64,000 nucleotides of DNA, taken from NCBI RefSeq assembly GCF_004340205.1, contig NZ_SLWB01000005.1, forward strand, positions 175,124 through 239,123. Direction: 5' to 3'. A model generated the notes under the pieces. It was not told the origin of the DNA. It ran no database searches and was given only the letters and a program-made list of their open reading frames with translations. The stretch comes from Acetobacteroides hydrogenigenes (GTDB lineage Bacteria; Bacteroidota; Bacteroidia; Bacteroidales; ZOR0009). A program made the position numbers and the translations under genes. Shown piece after piece: positions 51,637-60,700 of the stretch (its first letter is position 1; each line of letters begins with the position of its first letter).

Positions 51637-52066
51637 GTGCACCATTTCGACAATGGTTTCCGGCTTTCTGAATATACTTTACGGAGCTTCGAGAGTAGTT
51701 TACGGAGCTTCGAGAGATGTTTACGCCGTTTCGAAAGAAGTTTACGCCATTCTGAAAATGGTTTACGAGCTTCTGAAAATGGTTTACGAGCTCGTAAACT
51801 ATCTTCAGAATGCCGAAGACTACTTTCAGAATGTAGAAAACTACCTTCAGAATGCAGAAAACTATCTTCAGAATGCCGAAGACTACTTTCAGAATGTAGA
51901 AAACTACCTTCAGAATGCAGAAAACTATCTTCAGAATGACGTAAACCATATTCGAAAAGGCGTAAGCTACTCTAGAAACACCGTAAACCTATCTCGAAAG
52001 GGTGTAAAGCACCGTAGAAGCTCCGTAAGCTACTGTCGAAACCCCACTTACGTGCTTCGAAGCTAA
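51637..52066. repeat. 21-nt tandem repeat array 3 with an inversion centre
   Basis: About 20 units. On the left (51637-51790) units are of the type TTTACGCCATTCTGAAAATGG; on the right (51791-52066) they are the reverse complement type, for example TATCTTCAGAATGCCGAAGAC. The two halves meet at GTTTACGAGCTCGTAAAC, an exact 18-bp palindrome centred between 51790 and 51791. On the right three units form a 63-nt block (51800-51862) repeated exactly (51863-51925). Open frames across it come from the period being divisible by 3. Confidence 0.85.
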
Positions 52067-52281
52067 TTAGGGAATCGTAGAAGAGGAGTATTCGCGGAGC
52101 TAAGCCTACCATGTTATTCTCGGGAAAAAGCACAGCACCTGCTAGATGAAGGCCGTATAGCCAAAAGCACATCACATTTTTAGAGTATTAGCTTATAAGG
52201 TATATTCGAAGGAATATTTAGCTATATTTCAGGTCTAATTTATAATCGTAAGCCTAAAGTAAGCATGGTAGTAGAAGATTA

Positions 52282-52435
52282 CTTCGTTTACGCCTCGTTC
52301 GGGGTTATGGGTTTGCGGTTAGATGATAGATGTACCTCTTTTGCGGAGAAGGTATATATACCACTACAAAATTGGGTGGGTGTGTGCAGATTTTGGAGGA
52401 GAAAGGGGCATATATAAATGAGTTAGCAGGCATTA
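52282..52435 (+). repeat. Conserved cassette leader and left arm, copy 2
   Basis: Leader 52282-52421 matches 7820-7961. The arm GTTAGCAGGCATTA (52422-52435) is complementary in 13 of 14 positions to 53488-53501. The core differs from copy 1, and the right arm differs to match. Confidence 0.75.
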
Positions 52436-52452
52436 AATAAATCAAGACCCTC

Positions 52453-53490
52453 ATGAGATTTAGCAAAAAGCAGATAACAAATGCAGGTAAGGCATTGATT
52501 TCAGCAAAAAGTAAAGAAGAAATTGAAATTGCTCTTGAGACTTTGAATTTATGGAGAACAGACCATTTGCATCCATTAAATGTAATGAGAAAATCATTAG
52601 AGAAATTAATGGTCGATAATCAGATAGAACCAATTCTTGTTTCTCAGAGATTAAAACGATTAAGCTCAATTGAGTATAAACTTGATTTAAATGATAACAT
52701 GGGACTTGGAGGAATGCAAGATATTGGTGGATATCGAGCTGTGCTGAAAGACACAAAAGATTTAATTAAACTCAAAACAATTATTGAAAATAATAAGCAA
52801 TACCATAGGTTAAGGAAAACAAGAGATTATACAGATGAACCAAAAGACTCTGGTTATAGAAGTATACATTATGTATACGAATATAAATCTAGAAGTAAAT
52901 ATTACAATGGGCTTCAATTAGAATTGCAAATCAGGACTAAACTTCAACATAATTGGGCAACTGCAGTGGAAACAGCAGGTATTCTAACTAAAACATCATT
53001 AAAAAGTAGCCAAGGGCCTGACGATTGGTTAGATTTTTTTAAGATAGTAAGTTCTTTATTTGCAATAAAAGAAAATATGGCAGTGTTGAAGCAACATAAG
53101 AATTATACAATGGAAGAGTTAATGAAAATGTGCTACAACATGACTGCTAAATTAAATATCATTATTATTTTAAAAGGTTTACGTATATCTGCAAAACAAA
53201 TTGAAGGTAAAAAGTCTGGTGACTATTACTTGATAAATATCAATATTGTAAAGAAAAATGTCCAGATTGTATCTTTTAAAAAAAGCGAATTCGAACTTGC
53301 AACAGAACTTTACATTAAGTTAGAGAAAGAAATAAATGAAAATGAGAATGCAGTAGTTTTAGTATCCGCATCTTCAATATTATCACTAAAAAAGGCTTAT
53401 CCTAGCTATTTTCTTGACACATCTGAATTTATTAATGCTCTGGAAAAGATAAATTCTAATTGTGAGAAACTTGAATTGATAAGAAAATAA
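52453..53490 (+). CDS. RelA/SpoT-domain protein (possible toxin or defence nucleotidyltransferase)
   Basis: A 345-residue protein. Residues 50-180 match the RelA/SpoT nucleotidyltransferase domain: SQRLKRLSSIEYKLDL, MQDIGGYRAVL (the D-x-x-G-x-R strand), YTDEPKDSGYRSIHYVYEY and LQLELQIRTKLQHNWATAVE. Such stand-alone domains include small alarmone synthases and the ToxSAS/CapRel-like toxins that pyrophosphorylate tRNA or nucleotides. The HD hydrolase, TGS and ACT domains of housekeeping Rel are absent. Residues 190-345 are unassigned and mostly helical. The gene is very AT-rich and sits alone in a flanking architecture shared with the gene at 7996. No antitoxin gene adjoins it. Activity is inferred only. 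Confidence 0.8.
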   Translation: MRFSKKQITNAGKALISAKSKEEIEIALETLNLWRTDHLHPLNVMRKSLEKLMVDNQIEPILVSQRLKRLSSIEYKLDLNDNMGLGGMQDIGGYRAVLKDTKDLIKLKTIIENNKQYHRLRKTRDYTDEPKDSGYRSIHYVYEYKSRSKYYNGLQLELQIRTKLQHNWATAVETAGILTKTSLKSSQGPDDWLDFFKIVSSLFAIKENMAVLKQHKNYTMEELMKMCYNMTAKLNIIIILKGLRISAKQIEGKKSGDYYLININIVKKNVQIVSFKKSEFELATELYIKLEKEINENENAVVLVSASSILSLKKAYPSYFLDTSEFINALEKINSNCEKLELIRK

Positions 53491-53520
53491 CGCCTGCTAA
53501 CACACGGTATAGTCAACAAG
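53488..53520 (+). repeat. Cassette right arm, copy 2
   Basis: TAACGCCTGCTAAC (53488-53501), overlapping the stop codon TAA of the RelA/SpoT gene, followed by ACACGGTATAGTCAAC, similar to the tail of copy 1. Confidence 0.65.
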
Positions 53521-53544
53521 CGAGTGAAGTGGTAGGCGGAAGCC

Positions 53545-53640
53545 CTTGTTCGGCTAAGGCTGCACCTAAGTCGAATCTATTCTGCAGGCTATAGCCTGCA
53601 GAATAGGCTAAGGCAAGAGCCATTGCCTAACAGAGAAAAT
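53545..53640. repeat. Palindromic repeat (GCAGGCTATAGCCTGC family)
   Basis: ATTCTGCAGGCTATAGCCTGCAGAAT, a near-perfect hairpin given here as ATTCTGCAGGCTA/TAGCCTGCAGAAT (53579-53604), within CTAAGTCGAATC and GGCTAAGGCAAGAGCC words. Related copies: 6260-6320 and 54133-54200. Confidence 0.65.
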
Positions 53641-53660
53641 TTTGCATTAAAACAATTCAT

Positions 53661-54116
53661 ATGAAGCATGAAACACTAAAAATTAACGAGAAGGAAGTAG
53701 AATGGAATAGCTGGTCGAAAGCTGATGAAATAGAACATAGTAGAAAAAGAGTAATTGCTGAAGAGCACATCAACAAGCTGTATTGCGATATATATGAGAT
53801 TAAGCCGGGGAAAGCCAATTGGCCACTCCACTACCATACATGCAACGAGGAAATTTTCTACATTATAGAAGGGCATGGAGAAGTGCTAGCGGATAGTGGA
53901 GTACTAAAGGTTAAGCCGGGCGATATCCTACGATTTCCGGCTGGTGAAAAAGGAGTACACCAATTAAGGAATACATCAGATAGTGAAACCCTAAAATATT
54001 TAGACATTGGAACAGCCAGCTTACCTGATGTAGTATTTATGCCAGCAGATGGAAGGGTTTTATTTTTCGCAGGTGAATCTGGGCAAGATAAGGTGTGGTC
54101 TTACGAAGATTTGTAA
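53661..54116 (+). CDS. Cupin-domain protein
   Basis: A 151-residue single-cupin protein. Motif 1 is WPLHYHTCNEEIFYIIEGHG and motif 2 is PGDILRFPAGEKGVHQLRNT, giving the His-His-Glu-His metal set (HYH, E, H). It resembles cupins of the ManC/Mpi or auxin-binding type, but the substrate is unknown. It lies between two palindromic repeat blocks, each close to its ends. Confidence 0.82.
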   Translation: MKHETLKINEKEVEWNSWSKADEIEHSRKRVIAEEHINKLYCDIYEIKPGKANWPLHYHTCNEEIFYIIEGHGEVLADSGVLKVKPGDILRFPAGEKGVHQLRNTSDSETLKYLDIGTASLPDVVFMPADGRVLFFAGESGQDKVWSYEDL

Positions 54117-54129
54117 AAGAATGCCCAGC

Positions 54130-54290
54130 AGCCTCTATTCTATCATTGCATGCTAAAGCCTGCAATGATAGAATAGGCGAAGGCAAGAACCTTTGCCTAA
54201 AAGAGCTTCTTGCCTTAAGGTTTATGGACAGAGGCCGAAAGGTAGAAAGCGTAGGCAGAGCTTGCGCTTAGCATGGGAATAAGCTTGCCT
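54130..54290. repeat. Palindromic repeat and GTTTATGGACAGAGG element
   Basis: CTATTCTATCATTGCATGCT and GCCTGCAATGATAGAATAG (54134-54182) form a long hairpin. Then GTTTATGGACAGAGGCCGAA, GTAGAAAGCGTAGGCAGAGC and TTGCGCTTAGCATGGG (54220-54278) recur nearly unchanged at about 55646-55701. Confidence 0.65.
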
Positions 54291-54323
54291 TTTGCACGAA
54301 AAAATAACTTTATATTATTATTA

Positions 54324-55535
54324 ATGAGTTATACTTTTCTATTCTTTTTGGTTGCTAAAGCGGTTCTTTCTTTTGTAGGTACAAGTACTGAAGGTACGCT
54401 AGTTCTACCGAATTCGCTATCTGAAAAAAAAGAAGGTTCCGATATGGCTATTCCATTTACCTATGACAACAAGACAATTTCATTTCGAGCGGTAGTAAAT
54501 GGGAGGCATGAAGGCGAATTTATATTCGATTCAGGGCTGACAACCTACTATAACCTATTCTCAGATACATTTTGTAGGAAGGAACTGGCATTACCAGTCA
54601 CATCGTCTAAGCATAAAATGTTTGGTATTGGTGTAGATCATCAGGTGAATGTTTCTAAGGCGAAAGTAAGCATCAAAGTAGGAGGGTATGCTGCCGAAGG
54701 GTATTACGGAATGCTGAAGTTTTCGAGCGCAGACAGAGCAAGATACGATGGCCTATTCAATGTTCATATATTTAAGGATAGTATTGTAGAGTTTAATTTT
54801 GATAAAAAGCAGATAATCTTTCACCATGAGTTTAGTGGTAGCGGGTATCAAAAAATTAGGATTATTCAACGCGGATTTGTACGAATGATTGCGGTTAAGG
54901 CATCTTTAGATAATGGCTTTGAGGTTTCCGGGAATTTTTTGCTTGATACCGGCTATTGGGGGCTAATTGCGCTTTACTGCAACAATCGAACTATTGACAG
55001 TTTGAGGAAGGTATATAGGGTAAACAAGATTCTTGGCGTATCGAATTTTGGCAAAGAAATAGATTTCTACAGAATGGAATGTAACCAGGCATCCATTGGA
55101 GGAGCTAAACTCCTAAACCCAACCATGGTTGTAAGCAATACCTCTTTACCCCAAGAGGCAAAGGGCATCGTTCAGGGCCTAGTAGGTGTAGAATTCTTTA
55201 AAATGTTTAGTCCAGTAGTTGATTTTAAGAACAATATAATGTACTTAAAGATACAGTCTGTTGTTATGCAACGGAATATGCACGAAATGGGAGTGCACCT
55301 ATTTGTTGCAAAAAAAGGAATCGTGGTTAAGCACGTCATAGAAAATTCCGAAGCATATAATAGAGGACTTAGGCCAAATGATAGGGTTATATCGGTAAAT
55401 GGCATAAGCGTCGATAACCTTTCCGAGCAAAGCTTAATCAGCATGATGGATCGACTATATAAAACGAGAGGTACTGTTGAACTGATATATCTTAGAGGGA
55501 ATAAAAGAATGAAGTCTGTTTTGATTTGTCATTAA
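54324..55535 (+). CDS. Retropepsin-like aspartyl protease with PDZ domain
   Basis: A 403-residue exported protein. After a hydrophobic signal or anchor (YTFLFFLVAKAVLSFVG) come two aspartyl-protease-like lobes with FIFDSGLTTYYN (DSG) and NFLLDTGYWGLIAL (DTG), and a C-terminal PDZ domain (about residues 325-400: KGIVVKHVIENSEAYNRGLR then PNDRVISVNGISVDNLSEQS). Proteins with this layout are common and poorly studied in Bacteroidota. The ATG at 54324 is preferred; the start at 54273 lies in a dispersed repeat. Lower GC than the housekeeping genes suggests accessory DNA. Confidence 0.75.
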   Translation: MSYTFLFFLVAKAVLSFVGTSTEGTLVLPNSLSEKKEGSDMAIPFTYDNKTISFRAVVNGRHEGEFIFDSGLTTYYNLFSDTFCRKELALPVTSSKHKMFGIGVDHQVNVSKAKVSIKVGGYAAEGYYGMLKFSSADRARYDGLFNVHIFKDSIVEFNFDKKQIIFHHEFSGSGYQKIRIIQRGFVRMIAVKASLDNGFEVSGNFLLDTGYWGLIALYCNNRTIDSLRKVYRVNKILGVSNFGKEIDFYRMECNQASIGGAKLLNPTMVVSNTSLPQEAKGIVQGLVGVEFFKMFSPVVDFKNNIMYLKIQSVVMQRNMHEMGVHLFVAKKGIVVKHVIENSEAYNRGLRPNDRVISVNGISVDNLSEQSLISMMDRLYKTRGTVELIYLRGNKRMKSVLICH

Positions 55536-55539
55536 TATA

Positions 55540-55758
55540 ATCCTCTTCTAAGCGTAGCATACTCGTTACGCTTGGTTTAGCAGGGCTTCCCCGCTGAGGG
55601 TAGCGTCCTCGATACGCTCAAGTAGCCAAAGCTTCTAGCCTTTAGGTTTATGGACAGAGGGCGAAGAATAGAAAGTGTAGGAAGAGCTTGCCTTAGCATG
55701 GGCCGCCCTTTTGCTTCCTAATTCTGCAAGGTAATAGGCAAACATAAAAAGAAAAAAG
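55540..55758. repeat. Spacer with a second copy of the GTTTATGGACAGAGG element
   Basis: GTTTATGGACAGAGGGCGAA, TAGAAAGTGTAGGAAGAGC and TTGCCTTAGCATGG (55646-55701) repeat the sequence at 54220-54278. Each copy directly precedes a gene start. Confidence 0.6.
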
Positions 55759-56655
55759 ATGACCTTAGATAAAGTTAAATGCCCAAGCTGTGGAGAATTA
55801 GTAGCACCAATAAATGGAGCTATTAAAGCTGCTAGCTCCTACGATGATTGCTTAAGACGCTGTGAGAAATGCGGGATAGGGTTTTCTAATTCAAAAAATA
55901 ATCCATCGGTAATTTATAAAAACTATCTTGATAACATCCCAGAGCTTCTCCAAAACGGTTTAGAGATTACTTTAAATAATTCGATCAACGAGCTTAATCG
56001 AAAAAATAAGAGAAATAAAATTGGATATTCAACTTCGGAGGATGCTTTAACTTGGAGCTTTTTTAAATACTTTGTTGTAAGAGAACGATTTTAAGATTTA
56101 CTTAATCTACTAAATATTAAAAGCGATGGAAAAGATTATGACATCTATTTGTGGGGTGTACCAATAAGCTCTCAAAGCAATAAAAACAATTTCATAGAAA
56201 AGTTTAGAGAGGTTTCAAGAAATTTTAATGAAACATCTTCAAAAATGACAGAGCCTGATGTAATGATAAAGCTATCAGACAAGATTGTTTTTATAGAAGT
56301 AAAATATTTAAGCTCAAACGAGATAAAAACTGGAGAAGAATTTGCAAAGTATTTAATTCCAGATGTAGAAAAGGAAAAACTAGTTGAAAGTGGGCATTAC
56401 GAGCTTTTTAGAAATTGGGCGTTTGCTTCGAAGTTAAGCTATGGAAATGATTTTATACTGATCAATTTAGCGCCTAAAAAGCTATTTAGTAGCAAAAGTC
56501 AAAGCAAGCTCATTCAATTCGAGAACTCTTTGAAATCGACGAAAGGGAAATTTGTGAAGCTAACCTGGGAAGAAATTTTGGAAAAGGTAAATAATAAAGA
56601 ATATGATATGTGGTTTAAAAACTACTTGAATAAAAAGTTAGATGCCATCCGATAG
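55759..56655 (+). pseudogene. PD-(D/E)XK nuclease-like gene with an in-frame stop
   Basis: The two open parts (55759-56094, 111 residues; 56095-56655) lie in one frame, separated by a single TAA at 56092-56094. Reading through gives a continuous 298-residue protein: a zinc ribbon (CPSCGELVAP, CEKCGIGFSN), a helical part to FFKYFVVRERF, then DLLNLLNIKSDGKDYDIYLW and the nuclease core MTEPDVMIKL with VFIEVKYLSS (PD...E-x-K). It resembles restriction-type or phage-defence nucleases. The stop is most simply a point mutation or a sequencing error. The nuclease half alone has no good start except ATG-less DNA near 56125; I treat the gene as broken. Confidence 0.72.
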
Positions 56656-56737
56656 CATTTAGCAATTTGCATTGCTGGATTAGCGGATTGAGGTTTTTCT
56701 CCGCTAGTCGTAGTCTAATCAAACACACGAGGTACGG
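56656..56737. other. Short spacer
   Basis: Contains GCGGATTGAGGTTTTTCTCCGC, a loose hairpin with an internal T-run (about 56694-56712). Nothing else. Confidence 0.35.
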
Positions 56738-57037
56738 ATGGATTTGGCTACGCCGAACTCCACTTCGTTACGTGTCGCTACGGTTGTAATTGGCACTTCG
56801 AACTTTGTTTCTTCCGATCCTGTATATGCTGCCTTAAAAGAAAGTGAATACCTGAAGACGCAGCAAACAGATCTTCTTAACAGGCTCGAATTAACCGGAA
56901 AAAACAGCTTAGCTCAGATTTTACGCCAAATAAAGTTTGGTGGGGATGTACGATTCCTGACTGAGTATAGCTGGGATCGTTATGCAATATTCGAAGGGTC
57001 TTTCTGGGGGAATGATCAAGCAAAAGGTGACAAATAG
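56738..57037 (+). CDS. Uncertain small protein
   Basis: A 99-residue frame. The first 25 codons overlap repeat-like DNA (CGCCGAACTCCACTTCGTTA), while residues 30-99 have a normal soluble-protein composition (AALKESEYLKTQQTDLLNRL, QIKFGGDVRFLTEYSWDRYA). I recognise no family. It could be the end of a decayed accessory gene or a small real gene with a later start. No promoter or clear terminator. Treat as tentative. Confidence 0.3.
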   Translation: MDLATPNSTSLRVATVVIGTSNFVSSDPVYAALKESEYLKTQQTDLLNRLELTGKNSLAQILRQIKFGGDVRFLTEYSWDRYAIFEGSFWGNDQAKGDK

Positions 57038-57264
57038 GCTGTCGGAATAGTATTGGGGTGCCAATTCTAGAATATCACTACGTCTTCCGAAATAGTTCTA
57101 AACGGTTTTTTGTTTTTTTGACCTTTGGAGAGTTATAATGATAGCGGTATTCAGGAGATCCATCTATGCAGGCAGTATATGCAGTATATGTTGAGGAGGA
57201 CTGGTTTAGCGAATAGGTAATGCAACCTATTTAATTAGGTGCAATTAAGTAAAATCTATATTTC

Positions 57265-57304
57265 AAAAATAAAGGGGCTGCACTTATGCAGCCCCTTTAT
57301 TTTT
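57265..57304 (-). terminator. Terminator of the ileS-dksA unit
   Basis: An 18-bp perfect stem (57265-57282 with 57287-57304; arm end AAAGGGGCTGCA) around CTTA, with A/T tracts on both ends, 14 nt after the DksA-like stop codon. Confidence 0.88.
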
Positions 57305-57318
57305 CGGATGGTCATCGG

Positions 57319-57696
57319 TTACTTTCCTTTAGCCTCGATGCTAAGCGTAGCATGCGGAACAGCCCTTAGGCGCTCCTTAGGGATGAGCTTGCCGGTTTCG
57401 CGGCAAACACCGTAGGTCTTGTTCTCGATACGGATCAGCGCCGCCTCTAGGTGCTGGATGAACTTCTGCTGGCGTTGGGCCAAGCGTCCCGACTCCTCCT
57501 TAGAAAGGGTTGCGGCTCCTTCCTCCAGTGTTTTGAAGGTAGGCGATGTATCTTGCGTATCGTTGCTTTCGCTGTAGTTGATAGCCGATTTAAGCAGGTC
57601 GTAATCCTTTTTAGCCTTTTCGAGCTTTTCCAGAATTAGGGCCTTGAATTCGGCGAGCTCCTCATCCGAGTAGCGGGTTCTTTCAGCTTCTGACAT
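57319..57696 (-). CDS. TraR/DksA-like protein lacking the zinc cysteines
   Basis: A 125-residue coiled-coil protein of the TraR/DksA family. The coiled-coil hairpin runs through FKALILEKLEKAKKDYDLLK to QQKFIQHLEAALIRIENKTY. The globular end reads GVCRETGKLIPKERLRAVPH: it keeps the DksA-like GxC-x-x-x-G-x-x-I-P-x-x-R-L-x-x-x-P frame, but only one of the four zinc cysteines remains. In other DksA proteins this fold tunes RNA polymerase with ppGpp; the fold may be held here without zinc. It lies 37 nt after ileS in the same direction and shares its terminator. A near-match -7 box (TAACTTTA) lies in the gap. Confidence 0.85.
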   Translation of the reverse strand: MSEAERTRYSDEELAEFKALILEKLEKAKKDYDLLKSAINYSESNDTQDTSPTFKTLEEGAATLSKEESGRLAQRQQKFIQHLEAALIRIENKTYGVCRETGKLIPKERLRAVPHATLSIEAKGK

Positions 57697-57733
57697 ACTT
57701 TGAAGTTTTAGCTAAAGTTAGTGATAAATTTGT

Positions 57734-60700
57734 TTATACGGTAGCTTTTTTTACAGCAATTTTTACAACAACGTCGTTGTCGAGGTCGAGTTCTACGCCA
57801 TTAACAACCTCATTAACCAAAGTAATATTGTTGGCTAAGGTTTGTCCGGCAATGTACTCCTTAAAGTTCTCAACTGCAGCATCGATTTCGGCATGGTGCT
57901 CTAGGGTGATCTCCACTTTATCGGTTACGTCGAAGTCGCTATCCTTACGGATATTCTGGATGCGGTTGATGAGCTCGCGGGCAATACCTTCCTGGCGAAG
58001 CTCGTCGGTAATGGTGATGTCGAGCGCAACGGTAAGCTTACCTTCGCTGGCTACCAGCCATCCTGGGATATCCTCCGAGGTGATCTCTACATCTTCCATT
58101 GCCATATCTACCACGCCTGATGCAAGGTTAAGGGTGTACTTCTGCTCGCGCTCCATTTGGGCGATATCCTCTTGGGTAAATGCGCCAACTGCAGCCGATA
58201 TATCCTTCATCTGCTTGCCGTACTTAGGACCTAGGGTCTTAAAGTTTGGCTTAATCTTCTTAACTAGGATTCCGGTGGTTTCGTGTAGATACTCCAGCTC
58301 CTTTACGTTTACCTCGTTTAGGAGAAGCCCTTCTACAGCCTTAAGCTGAGACTCTAGGGTTGCATCAAGCACGGGGATCATAATCTTGGTAAGCGGCTGG
58401 CGTACCTTGATGTTTACCTTGCGGCGTAGCGCAAGCACCATCGACGAGGCGAGCTGGGCTAGGTCCATCTGCTCCTCTAGGTTCTTATCGATGTACTGCT
58501 CGTTAGCCTTAGGGAATAGCGCAAGGTGAACGCTCTTCTCTGCAAAGTGCTTGGTGATGCCGTTAAGGTCCATGAATAGCCTATCCATAAAGAATGGGGC
58601 GATTGGAGCACCTAGCTGAGCAACGGTTTCCAAGCAGGTGTATAGGGTCTGGTAGGCGGCAATCTTATCCTTAGAGTATTCGCCACCCCAGAAACGCTTA
58701 CGGTTCAAGCGAACGTACCAGTTCGATAGGTTCTCGGTTACAAAGTTTTGGATAGCACGTCCGGCACGGGTTGCCTCGTAGCTATCGTACGCATCCTCGC
58801 ACTCCTTAATTAGCGAGTTAAGCAGCGAGATGATCCAGCGGTCGATTTCTGGACGCTCCTCAACGGGTATTTCTGCCTCCTCGAAGGTAAATCCATCGAC
58901 GTTGGCGTATAGCGCAAAGAACGAGTAGGTGTTGTAAAGCGTTCCGAAGAACTTACGCTTCACCTCCTCAACTCCGGCGATGTCGAACTTAAGGTTATCC
59001 CAAGGCGACGAGTTGGTTACCATGTACCAGCGTAGCGGGTCGGAACCAAGATCTTCGATTACCTGGAATGGCTCAACGGCATTGCCAAGGCGCTTGCTCA
59101 TCTTGTTGCCGTTCTTGTCGAGCACCAAACCGTTCGAGATAACGTTCTTGAACGATACGCTGTCGAATAGCATCGAAGCGATGGCGTGTAGGGTGAAGAA
59201 CCAACCGCGGGTTTGGTCTACCCCCTCGGCAATGAAGTCGGCAGGGTAAACCTTCTCGAATTCTTCCTTGCTGATGGCAAATGGGTAGTGAACCTGAGCA
59301 TATGGCATGGCACCCGAATCGAACCAAACGTCGATAAGGTCGGTTTCGCGGGCCATCATCTCTCCCTTGCTCGATACAAGCACTATGTTATCTACGTGTG
59401 GACGGTGTAGGTCGAACGAGTCGTAGTTCTCCTTCGTCACATCGCCTTCTTTATAGTCCTTAAATGGATTCTCGGTCATGAAGCCAGCTGCAATCGACTT
59501 CTCGATTTCTTCCTTTAGCTCGGCTACCGAACCGATGCACTTAATCTCGCTGTAGTCCTCGTTAGCCCAAACGGGTAGCGGAGTTCCCCAGTAGCGCGAG
59601 CGCGATAGGTTCCAGTCTACCAAGTTCTCGAGCCACTTGCCAAAACGTCCGGTTCCAGTCGATGCTGGTTTCCAGTTGATGGTGTCGTTCAGCTCCAGCA
59701 TCTTTTCGCGGATGGCGGTAGTCTTGATGAACCAAGAGTCGAGCGGGTAGTAAAGTACAGGCTTGTCGGTACGCCAGCAGTGTGGGTAGCTGTGCTCGTA
59801 CTTCTCGATCTTGAATGCCTTGTTATCGGCCTTCAGCTTAACGGCGATGTCAACGTCAACCGAGTCGGTTCCCTCTACGTAGTTGGGGTCGTACTCGTTC
59901 TTAACGTAGCGGCCGCTGAACTCTTCGCAGCCATCGATAAACTTACCCGACTTGTCAACCAAGGTAAGCGAGCCGATACCGTTTTGCTTAGCCACACGGA
60001 AGTCGTCGGCACCAAAGCTAGGTGCAATGTGTACGATACCGGTACCATCTTCGGTCGATACGAAGTCGCCGCAGAGTACGCGGAAGGCATCGCCATCTTC
60101 TGGTTGATGGTAGGGCATTAGCTGCTCGTAGCGCAGTCCTTCAATATCTTTTCCCTTGAATTCCTTTAGAATTACGTAGGGGATATTCTTGTCGCCAACT
60201 TTATAATCTGCTAGCGCTAAATCCTTATTCTTTTCAGAAAAATACTTGCTGAATAGCGGTTTCGCCAAAACCAATACCACAGGAATTCCAGTGTATGGGT
60301 TAAAGGTGCGAACCGAAACGTAGTCGATTTTCTCGCCAACAGCGAGTGCGGTGTTTGAAGGTAAGGTCCAAGGGGTAGTGGTCCATGCCATAAAGTAAAC
60401 ATCGGCATCAACACCCTCGAAAAGGAAGGCTGATTTTTCGTTGTTTACAACTTTAAACTGGGCTACGATGGTGGTATCCTTCACATCGCGGTAGCAACCA
60501 GGCTGGTTAAGCTCGTGTGTACTAAGACCAGTACCTGCAGCGGGCGAGTAGGGCTGAATGGTGTAACCCTTGTATAGAAGTCCCTTTTTGTGCAGTTCCT
60601 TAAGTAGGTACCAAAGGGTTTCGATGTAGCGGTTGTCGTAGGTAATGTATGGATCTTCCATGTTTACCCAGTAGCCCATCTTATGGGTAAGATCTTGCCA

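Noticed and set aside
51542..51949. Minus-strand protein of hydrophobic heptads (ILKVVF) and a plus-strand counterpart
   Set aside because: Same cause: 21-nt array 3. The frames change composition exactly at the inversion centre.
51637..52066. CRISPR array
   Set aside because: Units abut without spacers, repeats are degenerate and orientation flips in the middle; no cas genes nearby.
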